Shown here piece after piece: positions 1 through 8,881 of a stretch of DNA of 64,000 bases. How positions within the stretch are numbered: position 1 is the first letter of the stretch; each line of letters starts with the position of its first letter. Position numbers and translations under genes: made by a program. Origin of the DNA: Erwinia sp039023475 (GTDB lineage: Bacteria > Pseudomonadota > Gammaproteobacteria > Enterobacterales > Enterobacteriaceae); NCBI RefSeq assembly GCF_039023475.1, contig NZ_JBCHVB010000001.1:496001-560000 (forward strand), written 5' to 3'. The notes under the pieces are model-generated. The model saw only the letters and a program-made list of their open reading frames with translations, was not told the origin of the DNA and did not search any database.

Positions 1-11
1 TGACAGGACGA

Positions 12-1457
12 TTATGAGACATAGTCGGATACCTCCAGCAGGTTAAGTTCCCCGGTAAACGAAGCGTGATAGCGCCGCAGTAAATTTTTTGCCACCAGCA
101 GCCGATAACCGGCACTGGCGCGGAAATCGCTCACGGGCGCAAATTCCTGTTCCAGCATGGCACAGGCCCGTTCCAGGTTTTCCGTTGTAAAAGGCTTGCC
201 GGTGAGCAGCTGTTCGCAGCGCACTGCCCGCATGGGGATCGCGGCCATGCCGCCAAAGGCCAGTCGCGCCCGACGGATGTTTCCTGCCTCATCCGTTTCG
301 ATCATAAATGCGCCCAGCACCGCGGAAATATCATCTTCGCCCCGTTTTGCCACTTTCCAGGCGCGAAAGAATTGTGACCCTGTCACTTCCGGCACCCTCA
401 CGGCGCGGATGAACTCCCCCTCGCGGAGGGCCGTTTTGCGGTAGGAGAGAAAAAAATCGGCCAGCGGCAGGCGGCGAATGCGCCCTTCCTGTTGCAGCAT
501 CAGCGAAGCGTCCAGCGCCAGCAGCATCGGCGGCGTATCGCCCACGGGCGACGCGTTGCCAATGTTGCCGCCCAGCGTCCCCTGATTACGTATCTGCTGT
601 GAGGCAAAACGCGTCAGCATCTGTGCGAAGTTGGGAATGCGGGCGGCGAGCACCTCATAACAGCGGCTCAGCGACGCGCCCGCTCCCAGCACAATTTCAT
701 CATCCTGCTGATAACAGCGCTTCAGCTCCGCTATCCGGTCGAGCGCAATCGTCAGCGGCAATACTTCCGCCTGCTGCGTCACCCTGAGCGCCAGATCGGT
801 GCCGCCCGCCAGCAGCCGGGCCTGCGGATTAGCCGCATACAACGCCGCCAGTTGCTCCGTGGTTATGGGCAGCAGACAGCGATTGCCGTTAGCCGAGATT
901 TCCTCATCTCCCCTCTCTTTCAACGCATCAAGACGGCTTACCGTAGTGACCTCCTGACGACGGAAGCTGTCCTCCTCCTGCTGTTCACAGGCCTGCCGTG
1001 CGGCAGCCACTATCGGCCGGTAGCCGGTACAGCGGCAGAGGTTTCCCGCCAGCGCCTGTTCTGCCTGTTTGTGCTGCCAGGCACCCATGTTCTTTTGCAG
1101 CGTGAACAGCGACATCACAAAACCCGGCGTACAGAATCCGCACTGCGATGCATGGCAGTCGACCATCGCCTGCTGCACGGAATGCAGGCGGTCATTCTCT
1201 TTCAAATCTTCCACTGTTATCAGCTGTTTACCTTGCAGGGCGCTGACAAAGGTTATGCAGCTGTTGACCGTTTCATAAACCATCCTGCCCTGTTCCGTCC
1301 GTCCAAGCGTGACGGTACAGGCGCCGCAGTCTCCTGAGGCACAGCCCTCTTTGGTGCCGCTGCGGCGCTGATTGCGGCGCAGATAATTAAGCACGGTCAG
1401 ATTAGGATCGATATTTTCTTCGCTCACCAGCGTCTGGTTCAGTAAAAACTGGATCAT
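12..1457 (-). CDS. xdhA: Xanthine dehydrogenase small subunit (2Fe-2S + FAD)
   Basis: This 481-residue protein is the electron-transfer subunit of a bacterial xanthine dehydrogenase, which oxidises hypoxanthine and xanthine to urate. The N-terminal ferredoxin domain has Cys39, Cys44, Cys47 and Cys67 for the first 2Fe-2S cluster. The second cluster domain has Cys106, Cys109, Cys141 and Cys143 (CGFCTPG and CRCTG motifs). An FAD-binding domain with the LLAGGTDL motif starts near residue 214, followed by a CO dehydrogenase flavoprotein C-terminal domain. The ATG overlaps the guaD stop as ATGA, so the two are translationally coupled. The molybdopterin subunit (xdhB) would be expected just left of the window edge, which is inference. 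Length and domain order fit the XdhA family. Confidence 0.93.
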   Translation of the reverse strand: MIQFLLNQTLVSEENIDPNLTVLNYLRRNQRRSGTKEGCASGDCGACTVTLGRTEQGRMVYETVNSCITFVSALQGKQLITVEDLKENDRLHSVQQAMVDCHASQCGFCTPGFVMSLFTLQKNMGAWQHKQAEQALAGNLCRCTGYRPIVAAARQACEQQEEDSFRRQEVTTVSRLDALKERGDEEISANGNRCLLPITTEQLAALYAANPQARLLAGGTDLALRVTQQAEVLPLTIALDRIAELKRCYQQDDEIVLGAGASLSRCYEVLAARIPNFAQMLTRFASQQIRNQGTLGGNIGNASPVGDTPPMLLALDASLMLQQEGRIRRLPLADFFLSYRKTALREGEFIRAVRVPEVTGSQFFRAWKVAKRGEDDISAVLGAFMIETDEAGNIRRARLAFGGMAAIPMRAVRCEQLLTGKPFTTENLERACAMLEQEFAPVSDFRASAGYRLLVAKNLLRRYHASFTGELNLLEVSDYVS

Positions 1458-2785
1458 ACGACGTTCTCCACGCTGTTATGTTGCCAGACGCACTGACCGT
1501 TAACCCAGGTAAACGCAATATTGCGATCGTCACCGAGCGTCATCAGTACAAAGAGTTTTTCCCAGATATCGCGGCTGTTCGCCTGACGCATCTTCTGTAG
1601 CGCCGACACGGCAGGATCGAGCACCACAAAGTCAGCCTCCTTGCCCGGCAGGAAATTGCCGATACGATCGTCCAGATCCAGCGCCCGGGCGCCGCCGAGG
1701 GTGGCGTGATAAAACGCCTCACCGGCGGCCAGCCGGTATTGCTGTAGCTGCCCTACCTTGTAAGCTTCGCCAAGGGTTTGCAGCATGTTAAAGGTGGTAC
1801 CTGCGCCAACATCTGTGCCGATGCCCATCCTGACGCCCTTTTCACAGCAGTTTTTCAGACTGAACAGGCCGCTGCCGAGAAACAAATTTGAGGTGGGGCA
1901 GAAAGCGATCGAGGAATCGGTCCGCTGCAGGCACGCCCACTCCTCCTCTTCAAGATGGATACAGTGCGCGAAAACGCTGCGTTTGCCGGTCAGCCGGGAG
2001 TGATGATAGACGTCCAGGTAACCGCTGCGTTCCGGGAAAAGCGTTTTTACCCAGGCTACCTCCTGGGAGTTCTCGCTGAGATGCGTATGCAGCCAGGTAT
2101 CGGGAAACTCCTCCCGCAGTTGCGCCACTTTCGCCAGCAGCGCCGGCGAGGATGTGGGGGCGAAACGGGGCGTCAGGGCATAGCTGAGGCGTCCCCGGTT
2201 ATGCCAGCGCTCAATCAGCTCCCGGGTCTGCCGGTAGCTCTGCTCCGGCGTTTCCAGCAGGCAATCAGGGGCGTTGCGATCCATCATTACCTTTCCGGCA
2301 ATCAGGCGCATATCCAGCCGGTCGGCGGCGCTGAACAGCGCATCCACCGATTGCGGATGCACGGTGCCGAAGACCAGCGCGGTGGTGGTGCCATTACTAA
2401 GGAGCTGGTGGAGGAAAAAGGCTGACATCTCAGCGGAGTGCGCCTCGCTGTGATACTGGCTTTCAACCGGAAAGGTGTACTGCTGGAGCCACTCCAGTAG
2501 CTGTTCACCAAAGGCGCCAATCATTTCCGTTTGCGGGTAATGAATGTGGCAGTCCACAAAACCCGGCACGATAAGCTTACCGCGATAGTCCGTGAATTCG
2601 CACTCATCGGGCAGCTGATGGCGTCCCTCTTCCCAGCTTTGCAGCGCGACGATCGCTCCGCCGTTCAGCAGCAGTAACCCATCTTCAATATAACGGGCGT
2701 GATCGGCGGCCTTCTGCGGGTTAATCGCCGCAGTGGTGATATCAAAAAAGCTTCCACGAATAGCCCGGGTTACGCACTCTGTCAT
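1454..2785 (-). CDS. guaD: Guanine deaminase
   Basis: Guanine deaminase is a zinc amidohydrolase that converts guanine to xanthine and ammonia, feeding the xanthine dehydrogenase encoded downstream. The metal-binding PGFVDCHIHYPQ motif has its two histidines near residues 80 and 82. HTHLSE, FAHCIHL and GIGTDVGAG motifs follow, as in the GuaD family. I chose the ATG at 2785 because it follows AAGGAAC at good spacing. A longer reading frame to 2857 has no clear ribosome site and would add 24 unrelated residues. The product is 443 residues, close to E. coli GuaD. It is the first gene of a guaD-xdhA purine salvage operon. Confidence 0.93.
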   Translation of the reverse strand: MTECVTRAIRGSFFDITTAAINPQKAADHARYIEDGLLLLNGGAIVALQSWEEGRHQLPDECEFTDYRGKLIVPGFVDCHIHYPQTEMIGAFGEQLLEWLQQYTFPVESQYHSEAHSAEMSAFFLHQLLSNGTTTALVFGTVHPQSVDALFSAADRLDMRLIAGKVMMDRNAPDCLLETPEQSYRQTRELIERWHNRGRLSYALTPRFAPTSSPALLAKVAQLREEFPDTWLHTHLSENSQEVAWVKTLFPERSGYLDVYHHSRLTGKRSVFAHCIHLEEEEWACLQRTDSSIAFCPTSNLFLGSGLFSLKNCCEKGVRMGIGTDVGAGTTFNMLQTLGEAYKVGQLQQYRLAAGEAFYHATLGGARALDLDDRIGNFLPGKEADFVVLDPAVSALQKMRQANSRDIWEKLFVLMTLGDDRNIAFTWVNGQCVWQHNSVENVV

Positions 2786-3186
2786 AATGGTTCCTTCTGA
2801 AAAAAGTTCGGCCTTCTCTCCCGGTATTGCAGGGGCGACCTGCATAACAGGTTGCAATTGTTATGCCATGTGACAAATATGATATTTTGTTTTATTTATC
2901 AGTTAATTAAGTGTCATGGCAACGTTAAGTTCCGCTATTCAGCATCTAAGCGCACACGCAACCGGTTGCTTTTCTCCGCAATCGTTTACTTCTGATATTT
3001 CTGCACGCATGTTTATGAAGGATATCCTGCTGGCAGAAATACCACGCACTATAGCGAGGCGTGATGCCCCCGTTTTGCACCCTTTATGTGCATTTTTTTC
3101 CTGCCTTCGGGTAGCGATGACGGCTTATCACGTCGGGCCTGAAGTGCTATGGTGACATAAACCCAAATGTGTTGAGGAACAGTGAG
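2786..3186. other. Intergenic region between divergent guaD and ydfG
   Basis: About 400 bp lie between the two divergent starts and must carry both promoters. An AT-rich patch at about 2870-2920 is a reasonable place for the guaD promoter. I could not assign -35/-10 boxes with confidence. Short open frames here have no ribosome site or recognisable product. Confidence 0.5.
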
Positions 3187-3933
3187 ATGATTGTATTTGT
3201 TACTGGTGCCACCGCTGGCTTTGGCGAAAGTATTACCCGCCGCTTTATCGCTGAGGGCCATAAGGTTATTGCTACTGGCCGCCGACAGGAGCGTCTGCAA
3301 ACCCTGAAAGAAGAGCTGGGCGACAGCCTCTATACGCTACAGCTTGACGTCCGCAACCGGGCGGCAATCGAAGAGGCGCTGGGCACCCTGCCCGCTGAAT
3401 GGCGGAATATCGATGTGCTGGTCAATAATGCGGGCCTGGCGCTGGGCGTTGAGCCGGCTCATAAGGCCAGCATTGATGACTGGGAAGATATGATTGATAC
3501 GAACAACAAGGGGCTGGTCTATATGACCCGCGCCCTGTTGCCCGCTATGGTTGAACGCAACGTCGGCCATATTATCAATATGGGCTCGATCGCCGGCAGC
3601 TGGCCTTATGCGGGCGGCAACGTCTATGGCGCGACCAAGGCGTTTGTCCGCCAGTTCAGCCTTAATCTGCGCACCGACCTGCACGGTACCGCGCTCCGCG
3701 TAACGGATATTGAGCCGGGGCTGGTGGGCGGCACCGAGTTTTCAAACGTGCGCTTTAAGGGCGACGATGCCAAAGCGGATAGCGTCTATGACGGTGCGGA
3801 GCCGCTGACCGCTGAAGATGTTACCGAGGCGGTTTTCTGGGTAACCACGCTGCCAAAACATGTGAATATCAATACGCTGGAAATGATGCCGGTCGGCCAG
3901 ACGCTGGCGGGACTTCAGGTACATAAAGGCTGA
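3187..3933 (+). CDS. ydfG: NADP-dependent 3-hydroxy acid / malonic semialdehyde reductase
   Basis: This is a 248-residue classical short-chain dehydrogenase, the same length as E. coli YdfG. YdfG reduces malonic semialdehyde (Rut pyrimidine pathway) and oxidises L-allo-threonine and serine with NADP. The Rossmann glycine motif TGATAGFG is at residues 6-13 and NNAG at 80-83. The catalytic triad is Ser134, Tyr147 and Lys151 (YGATK). The ATG at 3187 follows GAGGAAC; an upstream in-frame ATG at 3169 lacks that support. Cytosolic. It is monocistronic as far as the sequence shows. Confidence 0.95.
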   Translation: MIVFVTGATAGFGESITRRFIAEGHKVIATGRRQERLQTLKEELGDSLYTLQLDVRNRAAIEEALGTLPAEWRNIDVLVNNAGLALGVEPAHKASIDDWEDMIDTNNKGLVYMTRALLPAMVERNVGHIINMGSIAGSWPYAGGNVYGATKAFVRQFSLNLRTDLHGTALRVTDIEPGLVGGTEFSNVRFKGDDAKADSVYDGAEPLTAEDVTEAVFWVTTLPKHVNINTLEMMPVGQTLAGLQVHKG

Positions 3934-3999
3934 GCCAGCGCGTTTTCTTCAGCCCCGGCAGTGAGCTATTCCCAGGCGGCAGCAATGCCGCTTAATCCG

Positions 4000-4329
4000 C
4001 TAAGCCCGTCCCCAGCCCGCCACGATAATCAACATCCCGCCGAGCGCCAGCGCGGCACCCAGCCAGTCATACTGGCTCAGCTTCACGCCATCCACCAGGC
4101 GCAGCCACATTAGCGCAGTCACCACGTAGACGCCGCCGTAGGCAGCATAGACACGTCCGCTGGCCGCGGGATGAAGCGTTAACAGCCAGACAAAGAGCGC
4201 GAGGCTGGCTGCCGCAGGGAGCAGGAGCAGCGCCGGGCCGCCCTTTTTCAGCCAGAGCCAGGGAAGAAAACAGCCGACGATTTCGGCCAGCGCGGTCAGA
4301 AAAAACAGCAGTGAAGTTTTTAACAGCAT
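4000..4329 (-). CDS. ynfA: UPF0060 small inner-membrane protein
   Basis: A 109-residue integral membrane protein with four hydrophobic segments, matching YnfA in length and in the AEIVGCFLPWLW and AYGGVYV motifs. YnfA is distantly related to small multidrug resistance (SMR) exporters and has been linked to efflux in some enterics. The physiological substrate is unsettled. Its start lies near and divergent from ynfB, the E. coli arrangement. Confidence 0.93.
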   Translation of the reverse strand: MLLKTSLLFFLTALAEIVGCFLPWLWLKKGGPALLLLPAAASLALFVWLLTLHPAASGRVYAAYGGVYVVTALMWLRLVDGVKLSQYDWLGAALALGGMLIIVAGWGRA

Positions 4330-4455
4330 GAAATAGTCTCTGAATGCTAAACGGACGGGTGGTCGCTGGTGAGCCCTTTTGTACTGATGATATACTGTAT
4401 AGAGCGTTTATCGCAGCCGCTCCGGTTACGATTTCTTGCCATAAAGGAACCCAAG

Positions 4456-4815
4456 ATGAAAATGACCATGAAAAACTGGCAGGCACCGCTGGCCAGGATG
4501 GCTCTGCCGCTGGTGCTTTTTAGCGCCCTCTTCAGCATACAGCACGCAGCCCAGGCCAGAACCGACCGGCTGATCATTCAGGATGGGAATAACGCCCTGA
4601 CCACTGAAGAAGCCCGACAGCAAAAAGAGCAGTGGGATGAAACGAATCGTCTGCGTAGCAAGGTGAATACCCGCGTTGAAAAAGAGTTCGACAAAACCGA
4701 TCGTGCTTTTGATACCCGCGACAGCTGCGAGCAAAGCCTGAACGTCAACCTGTACTGGGAACCGAATACGCTGCGCTGTCTCGATCGCCGTACCGGACGT
4801 CCTGCCATGCCCTGA
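4456..4815 (+). CDS. ynfB: DUF1283 periplasmic protein
   Basis: This 119-residue protein resembles E. coli YnfB, especially in the C-terminal half (CEQS followed by YWEPNTLRCLDRRTGR). The first 35 or so residues form a signal peptide ending near AAQA, so the mature protein is probably periplasmic. The ATG at 4456 follows AAGGAA; an upstream in-frame ATG at 4369 would put the signal peptide inside the protein. Two cysteines (DSCEQ and LRCLD) could form a disulfide. Function unknown. In E. coli speG and ynfC lie between ynfB and ynfD; both are missing here. Confidence 0.92.
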   Translation: MKMTMKNWQAPLARMALPLVLFSALFSIQHAAQARTDRLIIQDGNNALTTEEARQQKEQWDETNRLRSKVNTRVEKEFDKTDRAFDTRDSCEQSLNVNLYWEPNTLRCLDRRTGRPAMP

Positions 4816-4866
4816 TTCGCTCAGGACTGCTATAGTTATCACGAGCTCATTACACAGGATAAGATG

Positions 4867-5163
4867 ATGAAAGGTTTAAAGTGGATTTTCCCCGCACTGC
4901 TGGTTGCTGCACCGCTGGCTGCTCAGGCATCTTGCGAATCAGTAAAGGCAGATATCAGCCAGAAAATTATCAATAACGGCGTGCCTGAGTCTGGTTTTAC
5001 GTTGGAGATTGTGCCCAACGATCAGGCTGACCAGGCGGGCGGACAGGTTGTCGGCCACTGTGAGAATGACTCTCACAAAATCGTCTATAAGCGTGGCGGT
5101 ATGGAAGGTGATACCACCGCTCCGGCAGCGGCCGGTTCCTCCGAAGATACCCCCGCTGCATAA
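4867..5163 (+). CDS. ynfD: DUF1161 periplasmic protein
   Basis: A protein of about 98 residues with a signal peptide ending near AAQA. Its mature region (CESVKADISQKIINNGVP, then FTLEIVPNDQAD) is typical of the YnfD/DUF1161 family. Two in-frame ATGs (4864 and 4867) exist; AGGAT at 4856 is better spaced for 4867. Two cysteines in the mature part suit a periplasmic disulfide. The Ala/Pro-rich C-terminal tail is low complexity. Function unknown. It sits about 50 bp after ynfB and is closed by an intrinsic terminator. Confidence 0.9.
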   Translation: MKGLKWIFPALLVAAPLAAQASCESVKADISQKIINNGVPESGFTLEIVPNDQADQAGGQVVGHCENDSHKIVYKRGGMEGDTTAPAAAGSSEDTPAA

Positions 5164-5167
5164 TGGC

Positions 5168-5195
5168 AAAGGGCCGCTGATGCGGCCCTTTCTTT
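5168..5195 (+). terminator. Intrinsic terminator after ynfD
   Basis: AAAGGGCCGC and GCGGCCCTTT form a perfect 10-bp stem with a TGAT loop, followed by a T-rich stretch. Confidence 0.9.
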
Positions 5196-5331
5196 GTCTG
5201 TCAACAGACGGAATACCCTACAGAGAGCGTAGTAAAATCAATCTATACCCACAGATACGACCCGAATTAATCCGGATATCCTCTGAACTCCGGTTTTTAG
5301 CTCCCTTCTCCTTCTTTCCACCTTAGCTGCA

Positions 5332-6798
5332 TTATGCCTCCCGGCGGGCGGGCTTCTGCGCCGGTATCATCCGGGCGATCAGCAGGCTGCAAACGGCAAT
5401 GCCTACCGATACCGCAAAGACCCAGTGCAGCGAGGCGGCGATTTCCGTCACCATCTGCCCCAGGCTGCCTGAGTTCAGCGCCTCACGCTGCGTATGCGAC
5501 ATCAGCTGCTGAACCGGATCGCTGTGTTCCGGCAGGCGGACCATCAGGTTGTAATTAAGCACTGCGCCCATTACAGCCGTACCCAGCGCGGAACCCAGCA
5601 TGCGGCTGAACATGATGGAGGCGGTGCAGATGCCGCCGATATGAAATTCCGCGCTGTTCTGGACCGCAATAAGGAAGGTGGTGCTGGTCATACCCATCCC
5701 CGTCCCAATCACAAAGGCGGAAAAGCCTGCATGCAGAATACCGCTGTTGCTGTTCAGCGTCAGCAGCAGTGCGGTGCCGGCAATCAGCAGCAGCGAGCCA
5801 AGCTGCGCGGTAAAACGATAGGATGTCCGGAGCATCAGCCTGCCGCTAAGCGTGCTGGCGAGCGGCCAGCCTATCGACATCATTGCCAGCGCGCTGCCTG
5901 CCTGTAGCGGCGTACCGCCATTCACGCCCTGAATCCAGGTGGGCAGAAAGGCGCTGATCCCCATCATCGCGGCCCCGATAACCAGGTTTCCGGCATTGCC
6001 CGCCACTATGGTGCGGCTCTGCCAGATCGCCAGCGGGAAAAGCGGTTCAGCCGATTTTTTCTCATGCCGTAAAAGCGCGGCGCCGGCCATTAAGGCGAGC
6101 GCGAGCAGACCGATGATCCAGTAGCCCAGCGATTCTGCCTGCAGCAGCGCCGCCAGCAGCGCGGTGACGGTCAGCATTAACAGGCCGCTGCCAGCCAGAT
6201 TCAGTTTCTGACCCTGTTCGTTACGCGATTCCGGAAACCAGCGGGCCAGCATCAGCATGGAAATAATGCCGATCGGGACGTTCACCCAGAAGATCAGCGC
6301 CCAGTTAAAATGTTGCACAATCCAGGCACCGCTGAGCGGACCGACGATCGCAGAGATCCCCCAGACGCTGGAGAGCCAGCCCTGTATGCCTGCCCGCTCT
6401 TCGGGCTCATAGACATCAGCAATAATGGTCGCCGTAAGCGGCATAATCGCGCCCGCACCAAGCCCCTGAAACGCACGAAACAGGATCAGCCATGCCATGC
6501 TGGTTGCGAAGCCGCAGAGCACCGAGCCCACCAGAAAGAGCGTGGTGCCGATAAAAAAGACGCGTTTACGTCCCCACAAATCGGCCAGCCTGCCATAAAT
6601 AGGCACGCTTACGGCCTGAGTCAGCAGGTAAATAGAGAAGACCCAACCGAACTGCGAAAATCCACCCAGTTCAGCCACAATGGTCGGCATGGCCGTGGCC
6701 ACGATGGTGACCTCAATGGCCGCCATAAACATCGCCAGCATGGCGGCAATCAGTATCCAGTGACGATGCGCCACCTGAGTTGTACTCGTTTCAGTCAT
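5332..6798 (-). CDS. MFS multidrug exporter, DHA2 (14-TM) family
   Basis: A 488-residue major facilitator protein with about 14 hydrophobic segments. Motif A (GRLADLWGRKR) lies near residues 69-79 and a motif-C-like GPLSGAWIV follows TM5. These place it in the drug:H+ antiporter-2 family (EmrB/QacA-like). It is probably an inner-membrane, proton-driven exporter of lipophilic compounds; the substrate cannot be read from sequence. The ATG at 6798 follows AGGAAGGAAAG. No membrane-fusion partner lies next to it, so it may work alone. It is transcribed divergently from the osmoprotectant ABC operon. Confidence 0.85.
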   Translation of the reverse strand: MTETSTTQVAHRHWILIAAMLAMFMAAIEVTIVATAMPTIVAELGGFSQFGWVFSIYLLTQAVSVPIYGRLADLWGRKRVFFIGTTLFLVGSVLCGFATSMAWLILFRAFQGLGAGAIMPLTATIIADVYEPEERAGIQGWLSSVWGISAIVGPLSGAWIVQHFNWALIFWVNVPIGIISMLMLARWFPESRNEQGQKLNLAGSGLLMLTVTALLAALLQAESLGYWIIGLLALALMAGAALLRHEKKSAEPLFPLAIWQSRTIVAGNAGNLVIGAAMMGISAFLPTWIQGVNGGTPLQAGSALAMMSIGWPLASTLSGRLMLRTSYRFTAQLGSLLLIAGTALLLTLNSNSGILHAGFSAFVIGTGMGMTSTTFLIAVQNSAEFHIGGICTASIMFSRMLGSALGTAVMGAVLNYNLMVRLPEHSDPVQQLMSHTQREALNSGSLGQMVTEIAASLHWVFAVSVGIAVCSLLIARMIPAQKPARREA

Positions 6799-7216
6799 CG
6801 CTTTCCTTCCTCTGCTTCCTTCATCCTGGCCTGATTTTCAGGAGGAAGTTTCCGAATTGTGCTGTTCTCAATGTGACGTTGTCACCTAAAGGGCCGCTAT
6901 TTTCTGATGATGGCATAAGGCCTGTTACCGCAACGGCTTAAGAAGAATATGTGTAAAAACTATCCTGCTGATTTTCCGCCAGAAACTGGCAACTGGCGGT
7001 GCAGGCTGCTATAGATTTTAAGGCACTTTTGCCTTCCCGCTGATGGGAGGTGTCAAAAAGTGAAATTTTTCTGTAAGAAACTGCGATACCGGGTTTGAGA
7101 GGCGCTGCCGTTTTCAGTCTCTCTTTGGTTTCGCGATAACGCATAACAAGGGCGTTTTGTGACCCTCCTGTCGCAGAAGGCACCTGATAATTTGATCATC
7201 TGGGAGAATCTACTCA
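6799..7216. other. Intergenic region between MFS exporter and osmoprotectant operon
   Basis: This 418-bp divergent spacer should carry both promoters. I see no clear operator or structured RNA in it. The reading frames inside are short and lack ribosome sites. Confidence 0.45.
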
Positions 7217-7933
7217 ATGCAAAACGCAACGCTTCTCCGGCGTGCCGCGCTTGCCATCCTGTTTATCGCAGCGGTGCTGGGCCTGCTGGTTTATGGACTG
7301 GGGCTGGAAACCATCAAAGCCCGGCAGGTCGATCTGATTTACCTGGGCCGGCAACATATGCTGTTAGTCTTCTGGTCGATGCTGTTTGCGCTACTGGTCG
7401 GCATTCCGAGCGGCATTATCCTCAGTCGCCCTGCCGCGCGTCGCTGGGCAGAATATGTGATGCAAATCTTTAACGTGGGCAACACCCTGCCGCCGCTGGC
7501 CGTTCTTGCGCTGGCAATGGTCATTATCGGCATCGGCGACCGCCCGGCGATCATTGCGCTGTTTCTCGCCTCCCTGCTCCCCATTGTCCGTAACACCTAT
7601 GCCGGCCTCTCCTCTGTTCCCGCTTCGCTGATTGAGGCGGCTAACGGCATCGGCATGACCAAAATGCAGCGGTTATGGCAGGTTGAACTCCCTGACGCCT
7701 GGCCAGTGATGCTTTCCGGCATTCGTATCGCGACGGCAATCAACGTCGGTACGGCGCCGCTGGCCTTCCTGATTGGTGCCAGCAGCTATGGCGAGCTGAT
7801 TTTTCCTGGCATCTACCTTAATGATTTTCCCACGCTTATCCTTGGCGCGGCCGCCACGGCTCTCTTTGCGCTGATTCTGGATTTGCTGCTGGCAGGTTTA
7901 GGCCGCCTCTTAAGCCCGCATGCGGCGGTCTGA
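7217..7933 (+). CDS. Osmoprotectant ABC transporter permease (OsmY/YehW type)
   Basis: A 238-residue inner-membrane permease of the OpuC/OsmU class (BPD_transp_1 domain), with about six membrane segments. The EAA-loop region SLIEAANGIGMTKMQRLWQVELP docks on the ATPase. It pairs with the second permease at 8882 to form the translocation channel for glycine betaine, choline-O-sulfate or similar solutes. The ATG follows GGGAGAA. It is the first gene of a four-gene operon in the order permease, binding protein, permease, ATPase. Salmonella osmU instead begins with the ATPase. Confidence 0.85.
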   Translation: MQNATLLRRAALAILFIAAVLGLLVYGLGLETIKARQVDLIYLGRQHMLLVFWSMLFALLVGIPSGIILSRPAARRWAEYVMQIFNVGNTLPPLAVLALAMVIIGIGDRPAIIALFLASLLPIVRNTYAGLSSVPASLIEAANGIGMTKMQRLWQVELPDAWPVMLSGIRIATAINVGTAPLAFLIGASSYGELIFPGIYLNDFPTLILGAAATALFALILDLLLAGLGRLLSPHAAV

Positions 7934-7951
7934 ACAGAACAGGAGCTACTT

Positions 7952-8872
7952 ATGAAAAGCCGTCTAATCCGCTGGCTATCCCTCACTGCCCTGGCGCTGA
8001 GCGCCACGCTGGCCCTGAGCAGTCCCGCTTTTGCTGCCGAACCTATTGTTTTTGCCACTAAAAGTTTTACCGAGCAGCACATTCTTTCGGCCATGACCAC
8101 GCAATATCTGCGTAAAAAAGGGTTCACCGTCGAACCCCGTACCAATATCGCCGCCATTATCGGCCGTAACGCGATGGTTAACCGGCAGGTGGATCTCACC
8201 TGGGAATATACCGGCACCTCGCTGATCATTTATAACCACATTAAAAAGCCCATGTCGGCAGATGAAGCCTATCAGACGGTGAAAAAGCTTGATGCCAAAC
8301 TGGGTCTGGTCTGGCTTGATCCGGCGCCGATGAACAACACCTATGCTTTCGCCATGCAGCGGGAACGGGCCGAAAAGGAGCATATCGAAACGATTTCTCA
8401 GCTGGTGGCAAAGATGGACGAGGTCCGTGAAAACGATCCTGATAACAACTGGATGCTGGGACTCGATCTGGAGTTTGCAGGGCGTTCTGATGGTATGAAA
8501 CCGTTGCAGAAGACCTACAACATGAAACTTGATCGTCCCCAAATCCGTCAGATGGACCCGGGGCTGGTCTACAACGCTATTCGTGACGGCTTTGTGGAGG
8601 CCGGTCTGATTTATACCACCGACGGCCGGATCAATGGCTTCGATCTTAAGGTGCTGAAGGACGATAAGGGCTTCTTCCCCAGCTATGCCGCCACGCCGGT
8701 AGCCACTCAGGAGACGCTGGATGCCAACCCAGGCCTGGCCGAGGCGCTGAATGCGCTGACGCCGTTAATCACTAATGAGGCGATTACCGAAATGAACAAA
8801 CGCGTGGATATTGATCATCAGTCGCCACGAAAAGTGGCCAGCGATTTCCTGAAATCCCATGGTTTGCTCTGA
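7952..8872 (+). CDS. Osmoprotectant ABC transporter periplasmic binding protein (OsmX/YehZ type)
   Basis: A 306-residue periplasmic solute-binding protein with a cleavable signal peptide (about residues 1-28, ending AFA-AEP). The OpuAC-type fold starts with FATKSFTEQHILS. The VDLTWEYTGTS segment is a hallmark of the OpuC/ProX glycine-betaine and choline binding family. It delivers ligand to the two permeases that flank it. The gap to the preceding gene is 18 bp, with GGAGC before the ATG. The precise ligand (betaine, carnitine, choline or another) is not determined. Confidence 0.88.
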   Translation: MKSRLIRWLSLTALALSATLALSSPAFAAEPIVFATKSFTEQHILSAMTTQYLRKKGFTVEPRTNIAAIIGRNAMVNRQVDLTWEYTGTSLIIYNHIKKPMSADEAYQTVKKLDAKLGLVWLDPAPMNNTYAFAMQRERAEKEHIETISQLVAKMDEVRENDPDNNWMLGLDLEFAGRSDGMKPLQKTYNMKLDRPQIRQMDPGLVYNAIRDGFVEAGLIYTTDGRINGFDLKVLKDDKGFFPSYAATPVATQETLDANPGLAEALNALTPLITNEAITEMNKRVDIDHQSPRKVASDFLKSHGLL

Positions 8873-8881
8873 GGAGGCGGT

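Noticed and set aside
852..1337. 161-codon plus-strand frame
   Set aside because: It lies wholly inside xdhA on the opposite strand, with no ribosome site; the xdhA motifs are intact.
2916..3155. 79-codon frame between guaD and ydfG
   Set aside because: No ribosome site, no recognisable protein features; more likely promoter DNA.
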